A stretch of DNA of 64,000 bases from G958295645 sp965242735 (GCA_965242735.1 OZ251497.1:1984001-2048000); one strand, 5' to 3'. Shown: positions 32,841 to 42,395, counted from the stretch's first letter. Program-made: numbers and translations. The notes: generated by a model not told the origin, from the sequence alone.

Positions 32841-34889
32841 ATGGCCATGCCCGACAGCGCCCGCGACGCCGCCTCCGGCCGTCCCGGAGGGCTCTCGCCC
32901 CAAGCGTACGAAGCTGTGCCGGGAGACGAGTACCGGCCCTACGTCCCTGCGCGGCAGAACCTTCCGGAACTCACCGTTCGGGCGGTCGTCGCGGGGCTGG
33001 CGCTCGCCGTGGTATTCGGAGCGGCGAACGCCTATCTGGGCCTGCGCGTGGGCCTGACGGTCAGCGCCTCCATTCCCGCCGCCGTGATGGCGGTCGCGAT
33101 CTTCCGCGTGCTGCGCCGGGGGTCCATCCTCGAGACCAACATGGTCCAGACGATCGGATCGGCGGGCGAGTCGCTCGCCGCCGGCGTGATCTTCACGATC
33201 CCCGCGCTCTTCATCTGGAGCCGAACCGACCCGGAGATCGTGGTCGACGTGCTGCACGTGTCGGTCATCGCGGGGTGCGGCGGCATCCTGGGCGTGCTGT
33301 TCATGATCCCCTTGCGCCGCTACCTCATCTCGCGCGAGCACGGCAAGCTCCCGTATCCCGAGGGCACCGCGTGCGCCGAGGTGCAGGTGAGCGGCAACGA
33401 AGGCGGCAACCGGGCCCGGCTCCTGTTCGGGGGCCTGGGCGTCGGCGCCCTCTACCAGGCGTTCGCGAACGGCAACGGGCTCGGCCTCTGGAACGAATCC
33501 CCCAAGCTTCCGCTGCCCAAGAAGGCGGAGATCGGCGGCGACTTCACGCCCGAGTTGCTCGGCGTCGGATTCATCATCGGCCCCAGGATCGCGGCCATCA
33601 TGTTCAGCGGCAGCGCGCTGGCGTGGCTCGTCCTCATCCCGCTGATCGCCATGTGGGCGGGCGACGCCACGGTCTATCCGGCGGACGCGCCCATGTCGGG
33701 CCTGGAGCCCTCGGACATCTGGAACAACTACATCCGCTACGTCGGGGCCGGCGCGGTGGGCTTCGCCGGCATCGCGACGCTGATCAAGTCGCTGCCGACC
33801 ATCGTCGAGTCGTTCAAGCTGGGCGTCGGGCACGCGGCGGCCGGCCGGAGCGGCGGAGGCGAGCGTCTGCCGCGCACGCAGCAGGACCTGCCCCTGAAGC
33901 TGGTCCTGGGGCTGGCGGCGCTCACGGCGGTCGCGCTCTGGAGCTGGCCCGGAGTCCCCGTCGGGCCGTTGGGCGCGGCGCTGATCGTCGCGTTCAGCTT
34001 CTTCTTCGTCACCGTGTCGAGCCGCATCGTGGGCTTGATCGGGTCGTCTTCGAATCCCGTGTCCGGGATGACGATCGCCGCGCTGATCCTCACGGCGCTG
34101 ATCTGGGTGGCGCTCGGCCTGAACGACGGGAGCTCCCAAGCCAAGGTCGCGGCGCTGGCGGTGGGCGCGGTCGTGTGCATTTCGGCGGCCGTGGCGGGCG
34201 ACACGTCGCAGGACCTGAAGACGGGATTCCTGGTGGGCGCAACGCCCAAGCGCATGCAGTTGGGCGAGATGCTGGGCGTGCTGGCCGCGGCCACCGTCAT
34301 GGGCGGCGTGCTGGTGGTGCTGAACGAGTCCTACGGAATCGGCACGGCCAACGGCTTGCCCGCGCCCCAGGCGACGCTGATGGGACTGGTGATCGACGGA
34401 GTCCTGGAGAATTCGTTGCCGTGGGGCTTCGTGCTGCTGGGAATCGGGCTGGCGGCGGTTGCCGAGTTCGTCTTCAAGGTCCCGTCGTTGGCCTTTGCCG
34501 TCGGCCTGTACCTGCCGGTCTCTCTGATGACGCCGATCTTCGTGGGCGGACTGATGCGCCTGGGGCTGGCGCGGAAGTGCCGCCGGGAAGAGCCGGAGGG
34601 CGGCGCCGTGACCACGGAGCGCCGCGAACAGGGCGTGCTCTTCGCGTCGGGACTCATTGCGGGCGCGGCCCTCGTGGGCGTGCTCATCGGCGGAGCCATC
34701 TACGCGGTCGGACGGATTTGGGGAGACCCCGGCGGGCCGCCCGCCTGGACGATCGGCCACGACTGGATGGACGCGGCCGTCTCTCACGGCTCCGCGATCG
34801 TCGGAACGCTGGCCTTCGCGGCCTTATGCTGGGGGCTCTGGAGGGCGGCGAACCGGCGCGGGCCGGAAGCCGGAGGACCGCGCGGCTGA
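32841..34889 (+). CDS. OPT family oligopeptide/metal-chelate transporter
   Basis: A 682-residue membrane protein with about 14-16 hydrophobic segments. The opening NLPELTVRAVVAGL and AYLGLRVGLTVSASIPAAV, then PYPEGTACAEV, SNPVSGMTIAALI, AGDTSQDLKTGFLVGATP and LYLPVSLMTPIFVGG, are typical of the bacterial EspB-type OPT branch. It is predicted to import oligopeptides or metal complexes with a cation gradient at the inner membrane. It stands alone, divergent from the binding-protein gene. The two could be co-regulated, but OPT proteins do not need binding proteins. Start ATG 32841. Confidence 0.9.
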   Translation: MAMPDSARDAASGRPGGLSPQAYEAVPGDEYRPYVPARQNLPELTVRAVVAGLALAVVFGAANAYLGLRVGLTVSASIPAAVMAVAIFRVLRRGSILETNMVQTIGSAGESLAAGVIFTIPALFIWSRTDPEIVVDVLHVSVIAGCGGILGVLFMIPLRRYLISREHGKLPYPEGTACAEVQVSGNEGGNRARLLFGGLGVGALYQAFANGNGLGLWNESPKLPLPKKAEIGGDFTPELLGVGFIIGPRIAAIMFSGSALAWLVLIPLIAMWAGDATVYPADAPMSGLEPSDIWNNYIRYVGAGAVGFAGIATLIKSLPTIVESFKLGVGHAAAGRSGGGERLPRTQQDLPLKLVLGLAALTAVALWSWPGVPVGPLGAALIVAFSFFFVTVSSRIVGLIGSSSNPVSGMTIAALILTALIWVALGLNDGSSQAKVAALAVGAVVCISAAVAGDTSQDLKTGFLVGATPKRMQLGEMLGVLAAATVMGGVLVVLNESYGIGTANGLPAPQATLMGLVIDGVLENSLPWGFVLLGIGLAAVAEFVFKVPSLAFAVGLYLPVSLMTPIFVGGLMRLGLARKCRREEPEGGAVTTERREQGVLFASGLIAGAALVGVLIGGAIYAVGRIWGDPGGPPAWTIGHDWMDAAVSHGSAIVGTLAFAALCWGLWRAANRRGPEAGGPRG

Positions 34890-34952
34890 GGCCAATCGCT
34901 CCACGATCCTTCCACGTCCGTCCAGACGCCCGGCAGGCCTGCCCTTGCTTGG

Positions 34953-36413
34953 CTACTTGCGTCCTTCGTCGCGGTAGGAGTACCGAGCCGAAAGCCAGCG
35001 GGCGATCCCTGCGTCTGGCGGCCGGAGCGCTCCGCGCACATCGTGAAGGTCGTCGAACTCGGCCAGCACGGCGCCGTCCTCCAGTCTGATTTCCACGCCT
35101 CTTCCCATGCGACTGTACGACGCCAGCACGCGCGTGCGGTCGGGAGACAGAGAGATGCGGCCCTCGTTGTACGAGTACCAGTCGCCGAAGCGGCTCTCGT
35201 CCTTGGGAAACAAGACGGTCTCTTCCCCGGTCGCGGCGTCCACGACGAGCACCCTCGACGCCTCCGGGGGTCCGTCTCCGTCCGGCGGTCCGTCTCCGTA
35301 CGCCCGGCGGTTGTCGAACATGACGAACTCGGAGCCGCCCAGATGGAGAACGCTGTGCTGCGCATGGAAGCTGCCGCGCACATAGCGCTTCAGCTCGAGG
35401 CTCTCGCGCCCCACGACGGCAAACGCGCTGAGGTTCTTCAGCGACAGCACGAAGTCTCCCGGAAGAACGCCGGGCAACCCCGACACGTCTTCCCGCACGA
35501 AAGCGATGGAATTCAGGTGAAACGGATCGCAGGGCTCGGGCGAACGCTGAAGGACCGGCGCCCACTCGGAGCCGACGAACATGTCCAGCAACGGCGCGTC
35601 CATGGCCAGCCGGCCGGCGCCGTCGATCGCCCGGATCGCGTCGAGCGTCACGACGTCGCATGGGAAGTGCACGAACGGCGCAACGAACACCGGACCTTCC
35701 GCCAGCTGCGCCCCCGCCACCCAGGCCGTGTCGCCGGCGCCGACGAGCGGGTCGTGATGGCTGTAGTCCCGGCGCGCCCACGACACGCGGCCCGCCTGGC
35801 CGAGCCGCGCCACGCCGTAGTACGAAGGAAAATGGCCGGCGCGGAACAACAGCACGGCGAGCAAGTCCCCGTTCTCGTACGAAGCCACGGAAAACACGTC
35901 CAGCGCGTCGGCGCTCTCGACGCCCACGGCGACCTCGTGGCCCCGCGACAGCATCAGGTCCTCCGCCTGCAGCAGCGCGCGCGGATCGTAGCGCCACGCC
36001 CGCGTCACGCCCGCCCCTTCCCGAGAAAACTCGACCGCCGCGCAGCCGGTCGCCTCCGGGCAATGCTCGGCATACCTGCCGCGCCCGCCGACAGCCACGA
36101 CGGCGCCGCCCAAGCTGGCCCCCGCTTCGCCGAACCTGACGCGGCGGGCCTGCAAGCTCTCCGCCGGCACGCCCGGGACGTCCCACTCGAACCGGGCGCG
36201 AAACTGCGCCGCCGGGTCCTGCCCCGGCGCGAACGCTTGGAGGCCGGTCTTGACGGCGCGGCGCGCCAAATCGAACGGGAACGACCGCGACCACCCGCTC
36301 CACATGCCCCAGCCGAACGCCAAGAACGCGATCGCGCCCCAGAACCACGCGCGGGCCAGACGCGACCGCCACGGCCGGCGTTGGTCTGCCGCCTCCCCCG
36401 CGTTCTCCGCCAC
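34953..36413 (-). CDS. arylsulfotransferase (ASST)-like protein, copy 1
   Basis: A 486-residue protein with one N-terminal membrane segment (about 25-42) and a large presumably periplasmic propeller-like domain. Landmarks of ASST-like proteins are DYSHHDPLVGAGDTAWVAG, DPFHLNSIAFV, VLSLKNLSAFAVV and QHSVLHLGGSEFVMFDN, including the histidines expected around the active site. In classical enzymes sulfuryl groups pass between phenols through a histidine; activity here is unproven. It is the downstream member of a tandem pair: the neighbour at 36460-37946 shares the same architecture and near-identical DNA at the 3' end. Start ATG 36413, 46 bp after the other copy. Confidence 0.7.
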   Translation of the reverse strand: MAENAGEAADQRRPWRSRLARAWFWGAIAFLAFGWGMWSGWSRSFPFDLARRAVKTGLQAFAPGQDPAAQFRARFEWDVPGVPAESLQARRVRFGEAGASLGGAVVAVGGRGRYAEHCPEATGCAAVEFSREGAGVTRAWRYDPRALLQAEDLMLSRGHEVAVGVESADALDVFSVASYENGDLLAVLLFRAGHFPSYYGVARLGQAGRVSWARRDYSHHDPLVGAGDTAWVAGAQLAEGPVFVAPFVHFPCDVVTLDAIRAIDGAGRLAMDAPLLDMFVGSEWAPVLQRSPEPCDPFHLNSIAFVREDVSGLPGVLPGDFVLSLKNLSAFAVVGRESLELKRYVRGSFHAQHSVLHLGGSEFVMFDNRRAYGDGPPDGDGPPEASRVLVVDAATGEETVLFPKDESRFGDWYSYNEGRISLSPDRTRVLASYSRMGRGVEIRLEDGAVLAEFDDLHDVRGALRPPDAGIARWLSARYSYRDEGRK

Positions 36414-36459
36414 TGCGGACTACGGCCCGGCCATGCGCGACGGCCGTCGACCGCGCGGC

Positions 36460-37946
36460 CTATCGGCTGCCGTCATCCCGGTACACGAGCCGCGTCGAGG
36501 TCGACCGCGCGAGGGCTCCGCCGGGCGGCCAGGGCGCACCGCGCACGTCGTGAAGGTCGTCGAACTCGGCCAACACGGCGCCGTCCTCCAGTCTGATTTC
36601 CACGGCTCTTCCCACGCGACTGTACGACGCCAGCACGCGCGAGCGGTCGGGCGACAGAGACACGCCACCCCTCACGCCGGAGTACCATCCCCCCCCCCCC
36701 CGTTTTTCGGAAAGACGACGCGTTCTTCCCCCGTCGCAACGTCCACGACGAGCACCCTCGACGCCCCCCGAAGGCGCGTCTCCCGGCTGCTTCGGTTGTC
36801 GAACATGACGAACTCCGAGCCGCCCAAGTGCAGAACGCGGTGCTGACGATGGAAAGTGCCCCGCACCCAGCGCTTCACGTTGTACGTCTGCCGTCCGACA
36901 ATTGCAAACGCGCTCAGGTTGCGCAAGGACAGCACGAGGTCGCCGGGCTCCACGCCCGCCAGTCCGGAGACGTCGTCGCGCACGGCCGAGATCGAATTCA
37001 AGTGCAGCGGATCACAGGGCTCCGGCGGGTCTTGGAGGACCAGCCCCCACGGAGAGTCCGCCACGATCTCCAGCAACGGCGCCTCGTCGAGCAGTCTGCC
37101 GCCTCCGTCCACCACTCGGATCATGTCCGCCCGGATCGTCCCGTCGCAGGGCAGGTCCAGGAACGGAGGAGCACTCGACGAGCCGCCTTCCACCAGCGTC
37201 AATCCCGCCACCCATGTCGTGTCGCCGGCCCCGACCAGCGGCTCGTGATGGCTGTAGTCGCGCTGATACCACAACACGTCGCCCGAAGCCCCGTCGATCC
37301 TGGCCATGCCGGCGTACTCGGGAAAATGGCCGTGGGCATAATGGAACGTTGCCGCCAAGTCCCCGTTCCCGTACGGAGCGACGGCGAACACCTCCAGCTC
37401 GTCTTCGCTGTCGACGCCGGGCGCCTTCTCGACGCCCAGGTCGCGGCCCGGAGCGGCCATCAGGACGGCCGGATCGAAGGGCCACGCGCCCGCCACCTCC
37501 CCCGAAGGCGAGAACTGGACGGCCAAGCACGCGCCGGCGCCCGGACAGAATTCCCGAAAGCGACCAGGACCTCCGGCGGCCAAGACGACGCCCCCGAGGC
37601 CCCGGTCGCCCTCGCTCCCGGCGAATCGCAGACGACCGGCTTCCAGGCGATCCAGAGACGCCGGATCGGGGGCCCAGCGCCTCGCCCACCGCGGATCGGG
37701 GCCCACGAGCTGCCCAGCCGTCTTGACGGCGCGGCGCGCCAAGTCGAAGGGGAACGACCTCGACCATCCGCTCCACATGCCCCAGCCGAACGCCAGAAGC
37801 ACGATCGCGCTCCAGAACCACGCGCGGGCCAGACGCGCCCGCCATGGCCGGCGTTGGACTGCCGCCTCCCCCGCGTCCTCCGCGAGCGCGGGCGACGGCA
37901 CGGCCACGCGGGCCGGCTTGGAGGGACGGTCCCGCCGTCCGCTCAT
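36460..37946 (-). pseudogene. arylsulfotransferase-like protein, copy 2, interrupted at poly-C tract
   Basis: A paralogue of the next gene with the same membrane anchor (WFWSAIVLLAFGWGMW), DYSHHEPLVGAGDTTWVAG, DPLHLNSIS, VLSLRNLSAFAIV and QHRVLHLGGSEFVMFDN. The frame from ATG 37946 runs into 13 G on the coding strand (36701-36689), then stops after FPKNGGGGDGTPA at 36672. The missing C-terminus (VSLSPDRSRVLASYS to YRDDGSR, TAG at 36460) continues in another frame. A tract of 11 or 14 would restore one frame of about 495 residues. It is therefore a pseudogene, a phase-variable gene in the off state, or a homopolymer read error. The start overlaps the guaA stop (ATGA). Confidence 0.7.
36689..36701. 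repeat. homopolymer of 13 C (poly-G on the coding strand)
   Basis: This is the only homopolymer of such length I see in the window. It lies inside the arylsulfotransferase-like copy 2 and shifts its frame. Poly-G/C tracts of this size are classic slipped-strand contingency sites, but also prone to sequencing error. Confidence 0.85.
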
Positions 37947-39478
37947 TCCCATTCGATCGTGGACGGAGGCTTCGAGCTGACGTCGTAGGCGACCCTGTTG
38001 ACGCCCGCCACCTCGTTGACGATGCGAGCCGAGACCCGCCGCAGGAACGCGGGCTCGAACGCGTGCCAGTCCGCCGTCATGCCGTCGGCGGACGTGACCG
38101 CGCGCAGGACGGCCACGTTCTCGTAGGTGCGCGCGTCGCCCATGACGCCGACGGAGCGCACCGGGAGCAGCACGGCGAACGCCTGCCAAATCTCGTCGTA
38201 GAGGCCCGCCGCCTCGATTTCTTCCAGGAAGATCGCGTCCGTCTCGCGCAACACGGCCAGGCGCGCTTCGGACACGGGTCCCAGGACGCGGATGGCCAAG
38301 CCTGGACCGGGAAACGGGTGACGGCCGAGGATCTCTTCGGCCAGCCCCAGTTCGCGGCCGACGCGCCGGACCTCGTCCTTGAACAGATCGCGCAGGGGCT
38401 CCACCAGCTCGAAGTCCATGTCGTCCGGAAGGCCGCCCACGTTGTGATGCGTCTTGATGACGGCGGACGGACCGCCGGAGGACATGGACTCGATCACGTC
38501 CGGGTAGAGGGTGCCCTGCACCAGGTGGCGGGCCCCGCCGCCGGAGTCGCGCGCCGCGCGTTCGAAGACGCGCACGAACCGCTCGCCGATCACCCGTCTC
38601 TTGCGCTCCGGATCGGCGACGTCCTGCAACGCCTCGATGAATTCCGCGCGCGCGTCCACCACAACCAAGCGCATGTCCTGGAACGCACGGGCGACCAGTT
38701 CGCGCTCGCCCTTGCGCAGCAGTCCCGTGTCGACGAAGACGCAGGTCAGCGCGTCTCCCACGGCGCGGTGCACCAGGGCGGCCGCCACCGCCGAGTCCAC
38801 GCCGCCGGACAGGCCCGCGACGACCGGCTCGCCGTCCACGGCGGCCCGGATGCGCTCGACGGCCTCCACGGCGAACGCGCCCGGCGTCCAGTCTCCCGAG
38901 CACCCGCAAACGCGGAAGAGAAAGTTGCGGAGGATCTCGCCGCCCCGGGGCGTGTGCGCGACCTCGGGATGGAACTGGACTCCGTAGACGGGACGGCCGG
39001 CGCGCCGAAAGGCCGCGACGGGCAGGTCGGCGGTGGACGCGAGCGTCAGAAACCCGGGCGGCGGCGCGTCCACGTGGTCGCCGTGCGAACACCAGACCTG
39101 GAGGGGCTCGCCGGGGGGCAGCCCATGGAAGAGATCGTCCTCGGGTTCGCGGACGCGAAGCTCGGCCGGACCGTACTCTCGACTCCCAGGGCGCACGGCG
39201 CCGCCCGCGTCGAGCGCCAGGAGCTGCATGCCGTAGCAGATGCCCAGCACGGGGAGGTCCCGCGACTGCAACGCCCGGTCGAGCCGCGGGGCGCCTTCGT
39301 CGTAGACGGACGCGGGGCCACCCGAGAGCACGAGGCCCTTCGGCGGGGCGGCTCGAAGCTCGGCGGCCGCGGCTTCGGGAGGCCGGACTTCGCAATAGAC
39401 GCTGGCCTCCCGGATGCGGCGCGCGATCAGCTGCGTGAACTGAGATCCGTAGTCGACGACGAGGATGCGCTCGTGCAA
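37943..39478 (-). CDS. guaA: GMP synthase (glutamine-hydrolysing)
   Basis: A 511-residue GuaA that converts XMP to GMP with ATP and glutamine. The N-terminal class I glutamine amidotransferase has the nucleophile in GICYGMQLL (about 80-88) and the HPE triad part in VQFHPEVAHT. The PP-loop ATP pyrophosphatase follows with GLSGGVDSAV (about 215-224), and the dimerisation domain ends with the conserved PPSTIEWE. Start ATG 39478; the stop overlaps the arylsulfotransferase-like gene, tying an unrelated envelope gene to the purine gene. Complete and normal in length. Confidence 0.96.
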   Translation of the reverse strand: MHERILVVDYGSQFTQLIARRIREASVYCEVRPPEAAAAELRAAPPKGLVLSGGPASVYDEGAPRLDRALQSRDLPVLGICYGMQLLALDAGGAVRPGSREYGPAELRVREPEDDLFHGLPPGEPLQVWCSHGDHVDAPPPGFLTLASTADLPVAAFRRAGRPVYGVQFHPEVAHTPRGGEILRNFLFRVCGCSGDWTPGAFAVEAVERIRAAVDGEPVVAGLSGGVDSAVAAALVHRAVGDALTCVFVDTGLLRKGERELVARAFQDMRLVVVDARAEFIEALQDVADPERKRRVIGERFVRVFERAARDSGGGARHLVQGTLYPDVIESMSSGGPSAVIKTHHNVGGLPDDMDFELVEPLRDLFKDEVRRVGRELGLAEEILGRHPFPGPGLAIRVLGPVSEARLAVLRETDAIFLEEIEAAGLYDEIWQAFAVLLPVRSVGVMGDARTYENVAVLRAVTSADGMTADWHAFEPAFLRRVSARIVNEVAGVNRVAYDVSSKPPSTIEWE

Positions 39479-39660
39479 GGGTCAGCCCGGCTCGCGGCCT
39501 TCTGGGACGGCGGGCGCCGACCGTGGACGGCCAAGCGCCGTCTGGCGACACCCCGGCCCCTGGCGATGGATTCCAGGCCGGCGCCGCCTCGGCCGCGAAC
39601 GGCCAAGCGCCGCCCGGAGCGGTCTCCCCGGCATTCCGGTCGCGCGGCCGGCGCTCATGC
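39479..39660. repeat. spacer with two roughly 72-bp degenerate units at the lysA 3' end
   Basis: ACGGCCAAGCGCCG occurs at about 39527 and again at about 39599. Each is followed by CCCCGGC, ATTCC and GGCCGGCGC landmarks, giving two units with a 72-bp period. The second unit contains the lysA TGA stop (39655-39657). On the minus strand the units carry TTGGCCGT, and GTGTCGCCAGACG recurs in the NYN-gene spacer, so some units may belong to a dispersed family. There is no gene. Confidence 0.5.
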
Positions 39661-40932
39661 GGCGCCCTGCTCCGCCCGCCATGGCAGCTCGCCGCGCACG
39701 AGGTCCTCGTCCGACTCTCGCCTTCGCACCAGCTGGGCCACGCCGTCCTGCACCATGACCTCCGCGGCGCGGGGACGCGAGTTGTAGTTGGAGGCCATCG
39801 AGAAGCCGTAGGCGCCGGCGGCCCGGACGCACAGCAACGCGCCGGGACGCGGAAGCGGAAGCGAGCGGTCGCGGACGAGGAAGTCGCCGCTCTCGCACAC
39901 GGGGCCCACCACGTCCATGCGGGTCGCGGGACCCTCGTCCGCGGCGTCCGCGAATTCGACGGGGTGGGCCGCGCCGTAGTAGCTGGGGCGCACGAAGTCC
40001 GTCATGCCCGCGTCCACGACCACGTAGGTCTTGCCGGCAGACGCCTTCACGTAGAGGACCCGGGTCAGGAGGACGCCCGCTTCGCAGACCAGGGCCCGCC
40101 CCGGCTCTAGGACCAGCGAGAGGGGGCTGTCCACCATGCGCCGGGCCACGGCTGCCCCCAGCCCGGCCAAGTCCAATCCCGGCCCGGCCTCGTCGGCCAC
40201 CGCGAATCCGCCGCCCAGGTCCACGTAGCGCAACGAAGCGCACCCGTCGCGTCGCGCCTGCTCCGCCACCGCGAGGACCACCTCCAGCGCGTCCAGGAAG
40301 GGGCGCGTCTCGCGGACCTGCGAGCCGATGTGGACGGCAGCGCCCACGGGCGCCAAGAAGTCGTCGCGCCACGCGTCGCGGTAGAGGGCCGCGGCGTCCG
40401 GCGGGGCAACCCCGAACTTCGCCGTCGCGTGGCCGGTCTGGGTGTGCGCGTGCGTCGGGCTGCGCACGTCCGGGTTGACGCGAACGGCGAAGCGGACCCG
40501 TTTCCCCGCGCGACGGGCGACACCGGCCAGCGCCGCCATCTCCGGCGCGCTCTCGACGTGGAACGACAGGATGTCCGCCTCGACGCCGCGTTCCATCTCG
40601 CGCTCGGTCTTTCCCACGCCGGCGAAGACGATCCGCTCGGGCGGCACTCCGGCGCGCAAGCAACGGTAGAGTTCTCCGCCGCTGACGACGTCGGCGCCCG
40701 CGCCGTGGCGGGCCAGCAAGCCGAGAATCGCCGAAGACGAGTTGGCCTTGGCGGAATACGCGACCAGCGGGTCCAGCGGCGCAAAGGCCTCGCGAACCGC
40801 GCGCAGCCGCCCGGCGATCTCTTCCCCGCCGTAGACGTAGAGCGGCGTCCCGTGGGCCTGCGCGAGCGACGCCATCGAACAGGGGCCGCAGTGCAGCACG
40901 CCCCGGCGCCGCGCGAACGCGCCGCCGTTCAA
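39655..40932 (-). CDS. lysA: diaminopimelate decarboxylase
   Basis: A 425-residue PLP-dependent fold-III decarboxylase producing lysine from meso-diaminopimelate. The PLP lysine lies in VAYSAKANSS (about 70-79). The phosphate-binding GGGFAV, the EPGRALVCEAG motif and the catalytic cysteine in VCESGDFL follow in the usual order. The start is likely the TTG at 40932, which overlaps the proS stop (TATTGA) and keeps the family N-terminus FARRRGVLHC; ATG 40875 would lose it. It lies in the accD-folC-hisS-proS-lysA-guaA run. Full length. Confidence 0.9.
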   Translation of the reverse strand: MNGGAFARRRGVLHCGPCSMASLAQAHGTPLYVYGGEEIAGRLRAVREAFAPLDPLVAYSAKANSSSAILGLLARHGAGADVVSGGELYRCLRAGVPPERIVFAGVGKTEREMERGVEADILSFHVESAPEMAALAGVARRAGKRVRFAVRVNPDVRSPTHAHTQTGHATAKFGVAPPDAAALYRDAWRDDFLAPVGAAVHIGSQVRETRPFLDALEVVLAVAEQARRDGCASLRYVDLGGGFAVADEAGPGLDLAGLGAAVARRMVDSPLSLVLEPGRALVCEAGVLLTRVLYVKASAGKTYVVVDAGMTDFVRPSYYGAAHPVEFADAADEGPATRMDVVGPVCESGDFLVRDRSLPLPRPGALLCVRAAGAYGFSMASNYNSRPRAAEVMVQDGVAQLVRRRESDEDLVRGELPWRAEQGAA

Positions 40933-42392
40933 TAGGCACGCGCCCAGACGACCTCCGCGCGGGCCTTGCCGCCGCCCACGCATTTGGCCGGGGCCCTCGA
41001 CGAGCGGAATTCCTCGTCGGGCACGACGCGAATGGTGGCCCTGGCCACCTGCTTCGCCTGCTCTTCCACGGCCGCGTCTCCGCTCCATCCCGAATACACG
41101 AAGCCGGCGCCTTCGTCCAGCAGACCGGCAAGCTCGGCGACCGACGCCACCTCCCGGCGCACCGTCATCGCTTCGCGTCGCGCCAGCGCCTCGCGGCGGA
41201 GGTGCTCCTGCAAGGCGTCCAGCCGCGCCTTCATGCCGCCCAGCGCGCGCGTCTCGGCGAGCGTCTCCTTTCGGGGCCCTTCCCCCACCGCCACGCGCGA
41301 GACCGCGACGACCTCCCCCCGGGCCAGCTCGCGCGGGCCGACTTCCAGGCGCACCGGCGCTCCCTTGCGCTCCCAGTCGAAGAAACGCGCGCCCACGGAC
41401 AAGTCCAGCCGCTTGTCCAGGCGAGCCCGCACGCCGTCGCGTCGCAGCGCCTCGACCAGCTCCGCGCCCTTGGCCAGCACGGAATCCGCCTCGCCGTCGC
41501 CCCTGGCAATGGGAAGCACCACCACCTGGGCAGGCGCCAGCCGGGGCGGCACGACGACGCCGGCATCGTCGCCGTGGGTCATGACGAGCCCGCCCACCAA
41601 GCGCGTCGACACGCCCCACGACGTGTTCCATGCGAATTCCTCCTCGCCGTCGCGATTCTGGAAAGTCAGCCCGAACTGCTTGGCGAAGTTCTGTCCCAGC
41701 ATGTGCGACGTGCCCGCCTGCAACGCCTTGCCGTCCTGCATGAGCGCCTCGCACGCGTAGCTGCGCACGGCGCCGGCGAACCTCTCGGCCTCCGTCTTGG
41801 TTCCGGTCACGGGGGGCATCGCCATCCACTCTTCCATGAACCGGCGGTAGACGCCGAGGATGGCGCGGGCTTCCTCGTCGGCTTCGTCCTCGGAGGCGTG
41901 CGCGGTGTGGCCTTCCTGCCAGAGGAACTCGGCCGTGCGCAGGAAGAGGCGCGTCCTCAGCTCCCACCGCATGACGTTGCACCACTGGTTGAGCAGCAGC
42001 GGCAAGTCGCGGTAGCTCTGCACCCACTTGGCGTACATCGAGTAGATGATCGTTTCCGACGTCGGGCGAACCACGTAGGGCTCCTCCAGCGCCTTGCCGC
42101 CGGCGTGGGTGACCACGGCGAGCTCGGGCTTGAAGCCCGCCACGTGCTCCTTCTCGCGCTCGATGAAGCTCATGGGAATGAGCAGCGGGAAGTACGCGTT
42201 CTCGTGCCCGGTGGCCTTGAACATGTCGTCCAAGGCGCGTTGCATGTGCTCCCAGATGCCGTAGCCCCAGGGGCGCACCACCATGCTGCCGCGCACCGGC
42301 GAGTAGTCGGCCAGCTCGGCGCGCTGGACGACTTCGTTGTACCAGGCGCTGAAGTCCTCGCTCCTCGGCGTGAACCCCTTCCGCTTGGCCAT
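40929..42392 (-). CDS. proS: prolyl-tRNA synthetase (short, archaeal/eukaryote-like type)
   Basis: A 487-residue class II synthetase charging tRNA-Pro. The N-terminus SEDFSAWYNEVVQRAELADYSPVRG and motif 2 region NQWCNVMRWELRTRLFLRTAEFLWQEGHTAH, with motif 3 in WGVSTRLVGGLVMTHGDD, place it with the ProRS form lacking the INS editing domain. The anticodon-binding domain and the extra C-terminal zinc-type region (YSGWSGD, SSRAPAKCVGG, ending VWARAY) are present. Start ATG 42392, 3 bp after hisS; the stop overlaps lysA. Nothing is missing. Confidence 0.95.
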   Translation of the reverse strand: MAKRKGFTPRSEDFSAWYNEVVQRAELADYSPVRGSMVVRPWGYGIWEHMQRALDDMFKATGHENAYFPLLIPMSFIEREKEHVAGFKPELAVVTHAGGKALEEPYVVRPTSETIIYSMYAKWVQSYRDLPLLLNQWCNVMRWELRTRLFLRTAEFLWQEGHTAHASEDEADEEARAILGVYRRFMEEWMAMPPVTGTKTEAERFAGAVRSYACEALMQDGKALQAGTSHMLGQNFAKQFGLTFQNRDGEEEFAWNTSWGVSTRLVGGLVMTHGDDAGVVVPPRLAPAQVVVLPIARGDGEADSVLAKGAELVEALRRDGVRARLDKRLDLSVGARFFDWERKGAPVRLEVGPRELARGEVVAVSRVAVGEGPRKETLAETRALGGMKARLDALQEHLRREALARREAMTVRREVASVAELAGLLDEGAGFVYSGWSGDAAVEEQAKQVARATIRVVPDEEFRSSRAPAKCVGGGKARAEVVWARAY

Positions 42393-42395
42393 GGA

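Noticed and set aside
30270..34787. A single 1505-residue minus-strand protein including the region opposite the OPT transporter
   Set aside because: The part above 32636 is antisense to a clear OPT transporter; the binding protein has its own ATG, ribosome site and lipobox signal peptide.
34932..34943. GGCAGGCCTGCC palindrome between the OPT and arylsulfotransferase-like genes as a terminator
   Set aside because: It has no loop and no extended stem; as a hairpin it would be weak, so I do not annotate it.
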